Origin: Azovibrio restrictus DSM 23866
Lineage (GTDB): Bacteria; Pseudomonadota; Gammaproteobacteria; Burkholderiales; Rhodocyclaceae
Assembly (NCBI RefSeq): GCF_000429665.1
Contig: NZ_AUCH01000007.1
Coordinates: 133,005 to 197,004 of the forward strand
Reading direction: 5' to 3'
Length of the DNA: 64,000 nucleotides
The notes beneath the pieces are model-generated. The model saw only the letters and a list, made by a program, of their open reading frames with translations. It had not been told where the DNA came from and searched no databases. Below, piece by piece: positions 7,848 through 16,752 of this stretch. Within the stretch, counting starts at the first letter, position 1. Each line of letters begins with the position of its first letter. A program made the translations under genes and the position numbers.

Positions 7848-8438
7848 ATGAAAGACATCCTGGTTCTCTACTACAGTCACCGGGGCGCCGTGCGGGCCCT
7901 GGCCGAGCAGATTGCCCGAGGCATAGACAGCGTGCCCGGCACCCAGCCCCGGCTGCGCACCGTGCCCAAGGTCTCCACCCTGTGCGAGGCCAGCGCCCCG
8001 CCGGTACCCGACAGCGGCGCCCCCTACGCGGAACTCCAGGACCTGGAGGAATGCGCCGGCCTGGCCCTGGGCAGCCCCACCCGCTTTGGCAACATGGCCG
8101 CCCCCATGAAGTACTTCTGGGACGGCACCATCACCGCCTGGCAGAACGGCAGCCTGGCCGGCAAGCCGGCCACGGTATTCACCTCCAGCGGCAGCCTGCA
8201 CGGGGGCAACGAGACCACCCTGCTGACCATGATGCTGCCCCTGCTGCACCACGGCATGGTGCTCATGGGCCTGCCCCATGGCTGGCCCGAGCTGGCCGCC
8301 ACCCGGGATGGCGGCACCCCCTACGGCGCCAGCCACGTGGCCGGCCCCCAGGGCAGCCCGGTGCTCAGCCCCGAGGCGGCCCGGCTGGCCTTCCTCCAGG
8401 GCCAACGCCTGGCCCAGCTCACCCTGAAGCTGGCTTGA
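7848..8438 (+). CDS. wrbA: WrbA-type NAD(P)H:quinone oxidoreductase
   Basis: The 196-residue flavodoxin-fold protein would reduce quinones by two electrons using FMN and NAD(P)H. The FMN phosphate-binding loop is in ILVLYYSHRGAVRALAEQIA (residues 4-23). The family block LGSPTRFGNMAAPMKYFWDG and FTSSGSLHGGNETTLL are conserved, as is the PYGASHVAG loop. Length matches the family. It is divergent from yihY, precedes the DUF2069 gene by 28 nt, and appears to be translated from a near-leaderless mRNA. Confidence 0.92.
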   Translation: MKDILVLYYSHRGAVRALAEQIARGIDSVPGTQPRLRTVPKVSTLCEASAPPVPDSGAPYAELQDLEECAGLALGSPTRFGNMAAPMKYFWDGTITAWQNGSLAGKPATVFTSSGSLHGGNETTLLTMMLPLLHHGMVLMGLPHGWPELAATRDGGTPYGASHVAGPQGSPVLSPEAARLAFLQGQRLAQLTLKLA

Positions 8439-8466
8439 AGCCCCCCCAACCCCACCGGAACCCTCC

Positions 8467-8835
8467 ATGCTCAAACGCCTGCAACTGGCCGCCAGCGCCA
8501 GCCTGATTGCCCTGATCTTCCTCTGCCTGCTCTGGGAACTGTGGCTCGCCCCCCTGAAACCCGGCGGCTCCTGGATGGCCGCCAAGGCCTTCCCCTTGCT
8601 GCTGCCTTTGTTCGGCATCCTGAACGGGCGGCGCTACAGCTACCAGGTCAGCTCCCTGCTGGCCCTGCTCTACCTGCTCGAAGGCAGCGTGCGCGCCACC
8701 AGCGACACGGGCCCCAGCCAGTGGCTGGCCCTGGCGGAAACCCTGCTGGCCCTGGTGTTCTTCTGCAGCGTCGTAGCCTACGCCCGCCTCTCGGCCCCGA
8801 GCCGCAACAAGAGCGCCAGCTCCTCCGGGTCCTGA
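8467..8835 (+). CDS. DUF2069 family inner-membrane protein
   Basis: This 122-residue protein has four hydrophobic segments (about 8-27, 40-52, 60-75, 88-108) and the family pattern LYLLEGSVRATSD. DUF2069 members are small membrane proteins of unknown function, commonly next to wrbA in betaproteobacteria, as here (28 nt downstream). A bidirectional terminator follows. Confidence 0.88.
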   Translation: MLKRLQLAASASLIALIFLCLLWELWLAPLKPGGSWMAAKAFPLLLPLFGILNGRRYSYQVSSLLALLYLLEGSVRATSDTGPSQWLALAETLLALVFFCSVVAYARLSAPSRNKSASSSGS

Positions 8836-8857
8836 GCTAGGCGGGAGCAAACCACAA

Positions 8858-8886
8858 AAAAACGCCGGGACCCGCCCGGCGTTTTT
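8858..8886. terminator. Bidirectional terminator between DUF2069 gene and leuA
   Basis: The stem pairs AACGCCGGG (8861-8869) with CCCGGCGTT (8875-8883), has loop ACCCG, and is flanked by A-runs and T-runs on both sides. It can serve the plus-strand wrbA-DUF2069 unit and the minus-strand leuA unit. Confidence 0.9.
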
Positions 8887-8905
8887 CATCGGCGCGCAAG
8901 CAGGC

Positions 8906-10447
8906 TTACACGTCGCCCTGGGGATTCACCTTGCCGCTGCAGGAGTGCAGCTTGTTCAAAGCGTTCAGGTAGGCCTTGGCGGAGGCCACGACGATGTCGG
9001 TATCCGCCCCCTGGCCATTGACCACTCGACCGCCCTTGGAGAGACGCACGGTGACCTCGCCCTGGGCGTCGGTGCCGGTGGTGATGGCATTGACCGAGTA
9101 CAGCAGCAGTTCGCCGCCGCTCTGCACCATCTGCTCGATGGCCTTGAAGGTGGCGTCCACGGGCCCGGAGCCATCGGACTCGGCCTTGCGCTCCAGCCCT
9201 CCCACGGTCAGGGTGACCCGGGAATGGGGCACCTCGCCGGTCTCGGAACAGACCTGGGAGTAGATCAGCTTGTAGTGCTCCTGGGCCGGGGTGACGGTCT
9301 CGTCGGAAACCAGGGCCTGGAGGTCCTCGTCAAAGATTTCGTGCTTCTTGTCCGCCAGCTCCTTGAAGCGGGCGAAGGCCGCGTTCAGGGCCTCGTCGCC
9401 TTCGAGCACGATGCCCAGCTCGGACAGCCGGCTCTTGAAGGCGTTGCGACCTGAATGCTTGCCCAGCACCAGCTTGTTCTGGGTCCAGCCCACGTCTTCG
9501 GCGCGCATGATCTCGTAGGTTTCCCGGTGCTTGAGCACGCCGTCCTGGTGGATGCCGGATTCGTGGGCGAAGGCATTGGCGCCGACGATGGCCTTGTTGG
9601 GCTGCACCGGGTAGCCGGTGATCTGGGACACCAGCTTGGAGGCGGGCACGATCTGGGTAGTGTCGATGCGGGTTTCCACCGGGAAGATGTCGGGCCGGGT
9701 GCGCACCGCCATCACCACTTCTTCCAGGGAGGCGTTGCCGGCCCGTTCCCCCAGGCCGTTGATCGTGCATTCCACCTGGCGGGCGCCGGCCAGCACGGCC
9801 GAGAGGGAGTTGGCCACGGCCAGCCCCAGGTCGTTGTGGCAGTGCACGGACCAGACTACCTTGTCCGAGTTGGGCACCCGGGCGATGACCTGGCGCAGGG
9901 TCTCGGCGAACTGGTTGGGGAAGTTGTAGCCCACGGTGTCGGGCACGTTGATGGTGGTGGCGCCGGCCTTGATCACTTCCTCGAAGATGCGGCAGAGGAA
10001 ATCCAGCTCGGAACGGCCCGCATCCTCGGCGGAGAACTCCACGTCGTCGGTGTATTGCCGGGCCCAGCCGATGGCCTTGACCGCCTGCTCCACCACCTGG
10101 TCCGGGCTCATGCGCAGCTTCTTTTCCATGTGGATGGGGCTGGTGGCAATGAAGGTGTGGATGCGCTTTTGCGCCGCCGGCTGGATGGCCTCACCGGCCC
10201 GCTGGATGTCCTTCTCGTTGGCCCGGGCCAGGGAGCAGACGGTGGATTCCCGGATGCTCTCGGCGATGGCGCGGATGGCGTCGAAGTCGCCGGGGGAGGC
10301 GGCGGCGAAGCCGGCCTCGATCACGTCCACCCGCATCTTTTCCAGCTGCCGGGCGACGCGGATCTTCTCCTCCTTGGTCATGGAGGCGCCAGGGCTCTGC
10401 TCCCCATCCCGCAGGGTGGTGTCGAAAATGACCAAACGATCTTTCAT
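8906..10447 (-). CDS. leuA: 2-isopropylmalate synthase
   Basis: LeuA condenses acetyl-CoA with 2-oxoisovalerate, the first committed step of leucine synthesis. The 513-residue protein starts MKDRLVIFDTTLRDGEQSPG, with the metal-binding D and catalytic R of the HMGL-like TIM barrel. It contains SVHCHNDLGLAVANS and GLGERAGNASLEEV, and ends with the LeuA regulatory domain (from about residue 390), so leucine feedback is likely. It lies 45 nt after pssA and is probably the last gene of psd-pssA-leuA. Confidence 0.98.
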   Translation of the reverse strand: MKDRLVIFDTTLRDGEQSPGASMTKEEKIRVARQLEKMRVDVIEAGFAAASPGDFDAIRAIAESIRESTVCSLARANEKDIQRAGEAIQPAAQKRIHTFIATSPIHMEKKLRMSPDQVVEQAVKAIGWARQYTDDVEFSAEDAGRSELDFLCRIFEEVIKAGATTINVPDTVGYNFPNQFAETLRQVIARVPNSDKVVWSVHCHNDLGLAVANSLSAVLAGARQVECTINGLGERAGNASLEEVVMAVRTRPDIFPVETRIDTTQIVPASKLVSQITGYPVQPNKAIVGANAFAHESGIHQDGVLKHRETYEIMRAEDVGWTQNKLVLGKHSGRNAFKSRLSELGIVLEGDEALNAAFARFKELADKKHEIFDEDLQALVSDETVTPAQEHYKLIYSQVCSETGEVPHSRVTLTVGGLERKAESDGSGPVDATFKAIEQMVQSGGELLLYSVNAITTGTDAQGEVTVRLSKGGRVVNGQGADTDIVVASAKAYLNALNKLHSCSGKVNPQGDV

Positions 10448-10492
10448 GTCTTGCTCCAGAGTTCTAGACGGGGACCGGCGGCGGACCGGCCC

Positions 10493-11251
10493 TTAGTGGC
10501 CGGCCGGCTTCCTGCGCAGGAACTGGAGCAGGGAAAGCACGTAACCGGACAGGGCGTAGATGCAGAACAGCCCGAACAACACGCCGGGGGGATAGGTGGA
10601 CACCAGCACGAAGGCCAGGACCAGGGCGGCCACCACGATGAAGGGGACACTCTTGCGCAGATTGATGTCCTTGAAACTGTAGAAACGGAAGTTGGTGACC
10701 ATGGTCACCCCGGCAAAGATGGTGATGACCAGGGCAAACCAACGCATGTCTTCGCCGCCGACGCCGAAGTCCATCATCACCCAGACGAAGCCGGCCACCA
10801 GGGCCGCTGCCGCCGGGCTGGGCAGCCCCTGGAAATAGCGCTTGTCGATCACTTCCAGGGTGGTGTTGAAACGGGCCAGGCGCAGGGCGGCGCCAGCGCA
10901 GTAGACGAAGGCGGCGATCCAGCCCAGGCGTCCCATGCCGGTCAGGGCCCACTCGTAGATCACCAGGGCCGGCGCAACGCCGAAGCTGACCATGTCGGAG
11001 AGGGAGTCGTACTCGGCGCCAAAGGCGGACTGGGTCCGGGTGAGCCGGGCCACCCGACCATCCAGCCCGTCCAGGACCATGGCGATGAAGATGGCCACGG
11101 CGGCCTTCTCGAAACTGCCCTGCATGGCCTGCACGATGGCGAAGAAGCCGAAGAACAGGGCGGCGGTGGTGAACAGGTTGGGGAGCACATAGATGCCCCG
11201 CCGACGCAATTCAGGATTGAACAGGGCTTTTCTGGGTTTGATTTCCGGCAT
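10493..11251 (-). CDS. pssA: CDP-diacylglycerol-serine O-phosphatidyltransferase
   Basis: PssA makes phosphatidylserine from CDP-diacylglycerol and serine at the inner membrane. The 252-residue protein has a cluster of membrane segments and the CDP-alcohol phosphotransferase motif, spread over DGLDGRVARLTRTQ, FGAEYDSLSD and the following residues, with all expected Asp residues. It lies 8 nt after psd, whose product decarboxylates PssA's product, so the two steps are co-expressed. Confidence 0.96.
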   Translation of the reverse strand: MPEIKPRKALFNPELRRRGIYVLPNLFTTAALFFGFFAIVQAMQGSFEKAAVAIFIAMVLDGLDGRVARLTRTQSAFGAEYDSLSDMVSFGVAPALVIYEWALTGMGRLGWIAAFVYCAGAALRLARFNTTLEVIDKRYFQGLPSPAAAALVAGFVWVMMDFGVGGEDMRWFALVITIFAGVTMVTNFRFYSFKDINLRKSVPFIVVAALVLAFVLVSTYPPGVLFGLFCIYALSGYVLSLLQFLRRKPAGH

Positions 11252-11259
11252 GGGCGATA

Positions 11260-11907
11260 TCAGGCAAGTTCGGCGAGCAGGGTGCTCGAAGCATACACTT
11301 TTTCACCGATCACGACCTTCACCTTGGCATCCAGGGGCAGGTACACGTCCACCCGGGAGCCGAAACGGATGAAGCCGTAACGCTGGCCCCGGGCCAGCTG
11401 CATGCCGCCATCCATGTAGTTGAGGATGCGCCGGGCGATCAGGCCGGCCACCTGGACGCTGGTCACGTCCTGGCCTTCGGGCGTCTTCAGGTGCATGGCG
11501 CAGCGTTCGTTCTCGGTGGAGGCCTTGGCCAGGTCCGCATTGACGAACTTGCCGGGGCTGTACCAGACCTCCTGAACCACTCCATCCACGGGGGAGCGGT
11601 TGGAGTGCACGTTGAACACGTTCATGAACACGCTCACCTTGATGGCGCGGCGCTTCAGGTAAGCGTCCTCGGTCTCCTCCACGGCCACGATGCGGCCATC
11701 GGCGGGAGAAACGACGCTCTTGGGACCGGTGCCGGCAATCTGCCGGGCCGGATCCCGGAAAAACTGGATGACGAACAGGAGCCCCAGCCACCAGGGCAGG
11801 GCCACCCAGGTTCCAAGCAGGACCTGGACACCGACGGCGCCCACGAGCAGGAGAATCAGGAAGGGCCAGCCTTCCTTGGCGATGATGGGGTGGGGATAGT
11901 TGTTCAT
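11260..11907 (-). CDS. psd: Phosphatidylserine decarboxylase, small (PSD-A) type
   Basis: The 215-residue enzyme converts phosphatidylserine to phosphatidylethanolamine. It has an N-terminal membrane segment (about 14-45) and the motifs SPADGRIVAVEE and MNVFNVHSNRSP. The self-cleavage site is in GFIRFGSRVDVYLP near the C-terminus, where Ser becomes the pyruvoyl group; this GS form is the short PSD-A class. It is the first gene of psd-pssA-leuA, downstream of the ilvC terminator. Confidence 0.96.
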   Translation of the reverse strand: MNNYPHPIIAKEGWPFLILLLVGAVGVQVLLGTWVALPWWLGLLFVIQFFRDPARQIAGTGPKSVVSPADGRIVAVEETEDAYLKRRAIKVSVFMNVFNVHSNRSPVDGVVQEVWYSPGKFVNADLAKASTENERCAMHLKTPEGQDVTSVQVAGLIARRILNYMDGGMQLARGQRYGFIRFGSRVDVYLPLDAKVKVVIGEKVYASSTLLAELA

Positions 11908-11926
11908 GGTTTCCCTATGGAGAAAC

Positions 11927-11955
11927 GACTCGCCCGGAGGGCATCCGGGCGAGTC
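11927..11955 (-). terminator. Hairpin terminator between ilvC and psd
   Basis: A perfect 12-bp stem (GACTCGCCCGGA at 11927-11938 with TCCGGGCGAGTC at 11944-11955) has loop GGGCA. On the minus strand it is followed by GTTTC, a short T-tract. It probably ends ilvI-ilvH-ilvC, with some read-through into psd. Confidence 0.75.
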
Positions 11956-12030
11956 TGGGGGGCCGGGGCCAGAGGCCCCTGGGCAGGCGGAAATTCAGGC
12001 CAGCGCCATGGCCCCTGCTGGTTGTGGCGC

Positions 12031-13047
12031 TCAGTTCTTGGACTGGTCCACCAGCTTGTTCTTCTTGATCCAGGGCATCATGTCGCGCAGCTGGCCACCG
12101 ACGGTCTCGATGGGATGCACGGCATTCAGGCGGCGGCGGGCGGTCATGCTGGGGTAGCCGGTACGGCCTTCCAGGATGAACATCTTGGCGTATTCGCCGG
12201 TCTGGATGCGCTTCAGGGCGTTGCGCATGGCTTCCCGGGATTCGGCGTTGATGACTTCGGGGCCGGTCACGTACTCGCCATACTCCGCGTTGTTGGAGAT
12301 GGAGTAGTTCATGTTGGCGATGCCGCCTTCGTACATCAGGTCCACGATCAGCTTCAATTCGTGCAGGCACTCGAAGTAGGCCATTTCGGGAGCGTAGCCG
12401 GCTTCCACCAGGGTCTCGAAGCCCATCTTCACCAGTTCCACGGCGCCGCCGCAGAGCACGGCCTGTTCGCCGAAGAGGTCGGTTTCGGTCTCTTCACGGA
12501 AGTTGGTTTCGATGACGCCACCCTTGGTGCCGCCGTTGGCAGCAGCGTAGGACAGAGCGATGTCCTTGGCCTTGCCGGTCTTGTCCTGGTACACGGCGAT
12601 CAGGGAAGGCACGCCGCCACCCTTCAGGTACTCGGAGCGCACGGTGTGGCCGGGGCCCTTGGGGGCGACCATGATCACATCCACGTCATCGCGGGGCACG
12701 ACCTGGTTGTAATGGACGTTGAAGCCGTGGGCGAAGGCCAGGGCGGCACCCTTCTTCAGGTTGGGGGCCACTTCCTCGTTGTAGACCTGGGGAATGTTCT
12801 CGTCCGGCAGGAGGATCATGACCACGTCGGCGCCCTTGACGGCCTTGGCGATCTCTTCCACCTTCAGACCGGCGGCTTCAGCCTTCTTCCAGGAAGCGCC
12901 ATCCTTGCGCAGACCCACGGTGACCTTGCAGCCGGAATCCTTCAGGTTCTGGGCGTGGGCGTGGCCCTGGGAGCCGTAGCCGACGATGGTGACCTTCTTG
13001 CCCTTGATCAGGGAGAGATCGGCGTCCTTGTCGTAATAAACTTTCAT
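12031..13047 (-). CDS. ilvC: Ketol-acid reductoisomerase (NADP+)
   Basis: IlvC isomerises and reduces acetolactate in valine, leucine and isoleucine synthesis. The 338-residue class I enzyme has the NADPH loop KVTIVGYGSQGHAHAQNLKD, the acidic metal-binding segments (ETETDLFGEQAVLCGG), and the C-terminal knotted domain with ECLHELKLIVDLMYEGG. Length is exactly that of class I enzymes. It follows ilvH by 24 nt. Confidence 0.98.
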   Translation of the reverse strand: MKVYYDKDADLSLIKGKKVTIVGYGSQGHAHAQNLKDSGCKVTVGLRKDGASWKKAEAAGLKVEEIAKAVKGADVVMILLPDENIPQVYNEEVAPNLKKGAALAFAHGFNVHYNQVVPRDDVDVIMVAPKGPGHTVRSEYLKGGGVPSLIAVYQDKTGKAKDIALSYAAANGGTKGGVIETNFREETETDLFGEQAVLCGGAVELVKMGFETLVEAGYAPEMAYFECLHELKLIVDLMYEGGIANMNYSISNNAEYGEYVTGPEVINAESREAMRNALKRIQTGEYAKMFILEGRTGYPSMTARRRLNAVHPIETVGGQLRDMMPWIKKNKLVDQSKN

Positions 13048-13071
13048 GAAATCCTCTTTCCTTGCAGATAG

Positions 13072-13563
13072 TTAGACTTTGAGAATACGGTCACCGCGAC
13101 CGATGCCGGAAACCCCGGTACGTACGGTTTCCAGGATCAGCCCGGCATCCAGGGCGTTGATGAAGGAATCCAGCTTGGCGCTGGTTCCCGTCAATTCGAT
13201 CACATAGGTGGATTCGGTCACGTCGATGATGCGGCCGCGGAAGATGTCGGCCATGCGCTTCATCTCCTCCCGGTCCTTGCCGGTGGCGCGCACCTTGATC
13301 AGCATCAGCTCCCGCTCCACGTGGGCGGCTTCGGAGAGATCCACCACCTTGACCACGTCCACCAGCTTGTTCAACTGCTTGGTGATCTGTTCCAGCACCT
13401 CGTCGGAACCCCGGGTGACGATGGTCATGCGGGACAGGGAGGCATCCTCGGTGGGGGCCACGGTCAGGGTTTCGATGTTGTAACCCCGGGCCGAGAACAG
13501 GCCCGCCACCCGGGACAGGGCGCCGGCTTCGTTTTCCAGCAGGATGGAAATAATGTGTCGCAT
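13072..13563 (-). CDS. ilvH: Acetolactate synthase small (regulatory) subunit
   Basis: The 163-residue protein starts with an ACT domain (MRHIISILLENEAGALSRVA, GLFSARGYNIETLTV) that binds valine for feedback control of the catalytic subunit, followed by the IlvH C-terminal domain (AKLDSFINALDAGLILETVR). It lies between the large subunit gene (15 nt upstream) and ilvC. Confidence 0.97.
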   Translation of the reverse strand: MRHIISILLENEAGALSRVAGLFSARGYNIETLTVAPTEDASLSRMTIVTRGSDEVLEQITKQLNKLVDVVKVVDLSEAAHVERELMLIKVRATGKDREEMKRMADIFRGRIIDVTESTYVIELTGTSAKLDSFINALDAGLILETVRTGVSGIGRGDRILKV

Positions 13564-13578
13564 GTTCGCTCTCTCCCC

Positions 13579-15291
13579 TTACAGATCTTCGGCCAGGATC
13601 ATTTCGGTCAGCCCCTTGCCGGCCGCCACCATGGGGAAGACGTTGGCGGTGGGGTCGATGATGAAGTCCATGAATACCAGGCGGTCCTTGTATTCGGTGA
13701 AGGCCTTCCTCAAGGCCGGCTCCACGTCCTCGGGCTTCTCGATCTTCATGCCCACGTGGCCGTAGGACTCGGCCAGCTTGACGAAATCGGGCAGGGAAGT
13801 GACGTAGGACTGGGAATAGCGCTTGGAGTAGAACATCTCCTGCCACTGGCGCACCATGCCCAGCATGCCGTTGTTCAGGTTGATGATTTTCACCGGCAGC
13901 TCGAACTGCTTGCAGGTGGACATTTCCTGGATGCACATCTGGATCGAGCCTTCACCGGTGATGCAGGCCACCGGGGCTTCGGGATTGGCAAAGCGCACGC
14001 CCATGGCGTAGGGCAGCCCCACCCCCATGGTGCCCAGACCGCCGGAGTTGATCCAGCGGCGGGGCTTGTCGAACTTGTAGTACTGGGCGGCAAACATCTG
14101 GTGCTGACCCACGTCGGAGGTGATGAAGGCCTCGCCGCCGGTCACCTCGTAGAGCTTTTCGACCACGAACTGGGGCATGATCAGGTCGCTCTGCTTGTAA
14201 CGCAGGCTGTCGCGGCCGCGCCAATCGTCGATCTGCTTCCACCAGTCGGCCAGGCCGGCATCGGCCTTGAAGCCCTCATCCAGGAGCTTGAGCATCTCGT
14301 CCAGCACGTCGGGCACATTGCCGACGATGGGCACATCCACCTTGACCCGCTTGGAGATGGAAGAGGGATCGATATCGATGTGGATGATCTTGCGCTGTTC
14401 CTCGCCGAAATGCTCGGGATTGCCGATCACCCGGTCATCGAAACGGGCACCGATGGCCAGGATCAGGTCCGCGTAGTGCATGGACATGTTGGCCTCGTAG
14501 GTGCCATGCATGCCCAGCATGCCCACATTCTGACGGTCCGTGGCGGGATAGCCCCCCAGGCCCATGAGGGTGTTGGTGACGGGGAAACCCAGGCGGCGGG
14601 CCAGCTGGGTCAGCTTCTCGGCCGCATCGGAGAGGATCACCCCGCCGCCGGTGTAGATGATGGGGCGCTTGGCTTCCTGCAAGAGCTGCACGGCCTTCTT
14701 GATCTGCCCCAGATGCCCCTTGACCACGGGGTTGTAGGAGCGCATCTGGACAGCCTTGGGGTAATCGAACTCGCACTTGTTGGCGGTGATGTCCTTGGGG
14801 ATGTCCACCACCACGGGGCCGGGGCGGCCGGTGGTGGCGATGTGGAAAGCCTTCTTCAGGGTGACGGCCAGGTCCTTGACGTCCTTGACCAGGAAATTGT
14901 GCTTGACGCAGGGGCGGGTGATGCCCACGGTGTCGCATTCCTGAAAGGCATCCTGGCCGATGTAGTGGGTGGGCACCTGGCCGCACAGCACCACCAGGGG
15001 CACGGAATCCGAATAGGCCGTGGCAATGCCGGTCACCGCATTGGTGACACCCGGACCGGAGGTCACCAGGGCCACCCCCACCTTCTGGGAAGAACGGGAA
15101 TAGGCGTCAGCCGCGTGCACCGCAGCCTGCTCGTGGCGTACCAGAATATGCTTTACCTGATCCTGCTTGAAAAATTCGTCATAGATGTGCAGGACGGAAC
15201 CGCCGGGATACCCGAAAACATGTTCCACCTTTTCTTCCTGCAGGCACCTGATTACAATTTCTGCGCCGGTAATCATCATGGCTACGCCCAT
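13579..15291 (-). CDS. ilvI: Acetolactate synthase large (catalytic) subunit
   Basis: This 570-residue thiamine-diphosphate enzyme joins pyruvate to pyruvate or 2-oxobutyrate. The N-terminal domain has FGYPGGSVLHIYDEF and the catalytic Glu in RHEQAAVHAADAY. The middle FAD-binding domain follows, and the ThDP motif is ITGEGSIQMCIQEMSTC...NLNNGMLGM. The first ATG (15291) is used; ATGs four and five codons later are alternatives. It heads ilvI-ilvH-ilvC behind the promoter at 15317-15345. The leader is about 20 nt, too short for a leader-peptide attenuator. Confidence 0.97.
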   Translation of the reverse strand: MGVAMMITGAEIVIRCLQEEKVEHVFGYPGGSVLHIYDEFFKQDQVKHILVRHEQAAVHAADAYSRSSQKVGVALVTSGPGVTNAVTGIATAYSDSVPLVVLCGQVPTHYIGQDAFQECDTVGITRPCVKHNFLVKDVKDLAVTLKKAFHIATTGRPGPVVVDIPKDITANKCEFDYPKAVQMRSYNPVVKGHLGQIKKAVQLLQEAKRPIIYTGGGVILSDAAEKLTQLARRLGFPVTNTLMGLGGYPATDRQNVGMLGMHGTYEANMSMHYADLILAIGARFDDRVIGNPEHFGEEQRKIIHIDIDPSSISKRVKVDVPIVGNVPDVLDEMLKLLDEGFKADAGLADWWKQIDDWRGRDSLRYKQSDLIMPQFVVEKLYEVTGGEAFITSDVGQHQMFAAQYYKFDKPRRWINSGGLGTMGVGLPYAMGVRFANPEAPVACITGEGSIQMCIQEMSTCKQFELPVKIINLNNGMLGMVRQWQEMFYSKRYSQSYVTSLPDFVKLAESYGHVGMKIEKPEDVEPALRKAFTEYKDRLVFMDFIIDPTANVFPMVAAGKGLTEMILAEDL

Positions 15292-15316
15292 TCAGCTGGT
15301 TGCTTGAAAACCCGCA

Positions 15317-15345
15317 ACGTTAATCGACCGCCGACCATTGGTCAA
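15317..15345 (-). promoter_or_regulatory. Sigma-70-type promoter of ilvIHC
   Basis: On the minus strand TTGACC (plus 15340-15345) and TAACGT (15317-15322) are separated by 17 nt. Initiation would be near 15310. Confidence 0.55.
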
Positions 15346-15395
15346 GGCGTGACCGCAAAACCCCAATAACAACAAGGCTTTCAAGAGGTTTTCCC

Positions 15396-15962
15396 CTGGC
15401 CACAGCGAAGCAACTTTCCGACTTTCTCGTCAGCACTGAAAAACGTGCCTACAAGCAGGCCCTGTTCGCCACCCGCGATGAGGACGCCGCTCTGGACATC
15501 GTCCAGGACAGCATGATGAAACTGGCCGACCGTTACGGGAACCGCCCCGAGGAGGAACTGCCCCTGCTGTTCCAGCGCATCCTGCAGAACTGCATCCGGG
15601 ACCATTTCCGGCGCAGCAAGGTGCGCAACATGTGGACAACCCTGCTGTCGGCCTTCGGCGGCAACAAGGACGATGAGGACCGGGACCCCCTGGAGAGCAT
15701 CGCCGACGACCGCCCCGGCTATCTGGCCAGGACGCCGGAAGAACAATTGAGCCAGGGACAAACCCTGCAAATCATCGAAGCCGAAATATCCAGGCTTCCG
15801 GCACGTCAACGGGAAGCCTTCCTCATGCGTTACTGGGAGGACATGAACGTCGCGGAGACAGCCGCAGCCATGGGCTGCTCCGAGGGGAGCGTCAAGACCC
15901 ATTGCTCGAGAGCCACACACGCACTGGCCGCTGCACTGGAAAAACGGGGGATACAGCCATGA
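15396..15962 (+). CDS. ECF-like RNA polymerase sigma factor, apparent CTG start
   Basis: The 188-residue protein has sigma region 2 (AYKQALFATRDEDAALDIVQDSMMKLADRY ends region 2.2 in pieces, then LFQRILQNCIRDHFRRSKVR) and region 4 (RLPARQREAFLMRYWEDMNV, AETAAAMGCSEGSVKTHCSR). The first in-frame ATG (15513) would delete half of region 2. No ATG, GTG or TTG occurs upstream in frame before the stop at 15321. A CTG at 15396 follows AAGAGG by 7 nt and gives an N-terminus LATAKQLSDFL, so a CTG start is inferred. The stop overlaps the next gene as ATGA. With the following DUF3619 and DUF3106 genes it forms a unit common in betaproteobacteria. Confidence 0.85.
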   Translation: MATAKQLSDFLVSTEKRAYKQALFATRDEDAALDIVQDSMMKLADRYGNRPEEELPLLFQRILQNCIRDHFRRSKVRNMWTTLLSAFGGNKDDEDRDPLESIADDRPGYLARTPEEQLSQGQTLQIIEAEISRLPARQREAFLMRYWEDMNVAETAAAMGCSEGSVKTHCSRATHALAAALEKRGIQP

Positions 15963-16309
15963 ACGACCAACAATTGATCACCACCTTGCGCCAGCATCTG
16001 GACGAAGGACTGGCCGACCTGCCCGACCGGGTGCAGGACCGCCTGGCCATGGCCCGGCAGAAAGCCTTGCAACAGCGCCGCGAAAGCCGCCGTCAGGGCT
16101 GGCTGCTCGGTCACGGCCTGCTGCGCCCGGCCCTGGCCACCGCCATCCTGGTGGCCGCCCTGGGCCTGACCGACTCCTATCTGCAGGGCCAGAACGAAAT
16201 CAGCGACATGGCCGCCGTAGACAGCGACCTGCTGATCGACGACCTGCCTCCCAAGGCCTTCTCCGACCCCGGCTTCCGCGCATGGTTAGAAGAATCCTCC
16301 GAGGGCTGA
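15959..16309 (+). CDS. DUF3619 family protein, possible membrane anti-sigma partner
   Basis: The 116-residue protein has a soluble N-terminal part (MNDQQLITTLRQHLDEGLAD), one membrane segment (LLRPALATAILVAALGLTD, about residues 53-71) and a short acidic periplasmic tail. It is translationally coupled (ATGA) to the sigma gene. That topology and coupling suggest an anti-sigma-like role, an inference from position only. Confidence 0.8.
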   Translation: MNDQQLITTLRQHLDEGLADLPDRVQDRLAMARQKALQQRRESRRQGWLLGHGLLRPALATAILVAALGLTDSYLQGQNEISDMAAVDSDLLIDDLPPKAFSDPGFRAWLEESSEG

Positions 16310-16752
16310 TCCTCGCCATCCTGCTGGCCAGCAGCAGCGCCTGGAGCACTACCCAGGGCCCCAAGGTCGTGCCGCCCCAGCCCGGCTGGTCCCAGCTGAC
16401 CCAGGAGCAGCGGCGCATTCTCGCCCCCCTGGCGGACAGCTGGGGCAACATGGAAAACTACCGACGCCAGAAATGGCTGGACATCGCCAAGCGCTACCCC
16501 CGGCTCAAGCCGGAAGAACAGGCCCGGATGCAGCGGCGCATGCAGGAATGGCACGCCATGCCCCCGGAAGACCGGGTCCGGGTGCGCCAGCAGTATCAGG
16601 AATTCAAGCGCCTGCCCCCCGAAAAGCGGGATGAGGTCAAGGCCAAGTGGGAAACCTACAAGCAGCTACCGGAAGAAGAAAAATTGCGCCTGAAACAGAA
16701 ATCGGAGGCAAAATCCGGTCCCTCCGACCGAAACATTCGCGCCAATCCATGA
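16282..16752 (+). CDS. DUF3106 family exported protein
   Basis: The 156-residue product has a signal peptide (MVRRILRGLILAILLASSSA then WSTT) and a charged, Trp/Pro/Arg-rich mature part. Short repeats occur in it: LTQEQRRILAPLADSW, LKPEEQARMQRRMQEW, MPPEDRVRVRQQYQEF, LPPEKRDEVKAKWETY, each about 20 residues long. DUF3106 proteins are periplasmic and of unknown function. It overlaps the DUF3619 gene by 28 nt and the next gene by ATGA. Confidence 0.88.
   Translation: MVRRILRGLILAILLASSSAWSTTQGPKVVPPQPGWSQLTQEQRRILAPLADSWGNMENYRRQKWLDIAKRYPRLKPEEQARMQRRMQEWHAMPPEDRVRVRQQYQEFKRLPPEKRDEVKAKWETYKQLPEEEKLRLKQKSEAKSGPSDRNIRANP

Noticed and set aside
9455..15369. Very long plus-strand frames opposite leuA, ilvC, ilvH and ilvI (up to 682 codons)
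   Set aside because: All are antisense shadows of well-conserved minus-strand genes, with His/Gly-rich compositions and no domains.
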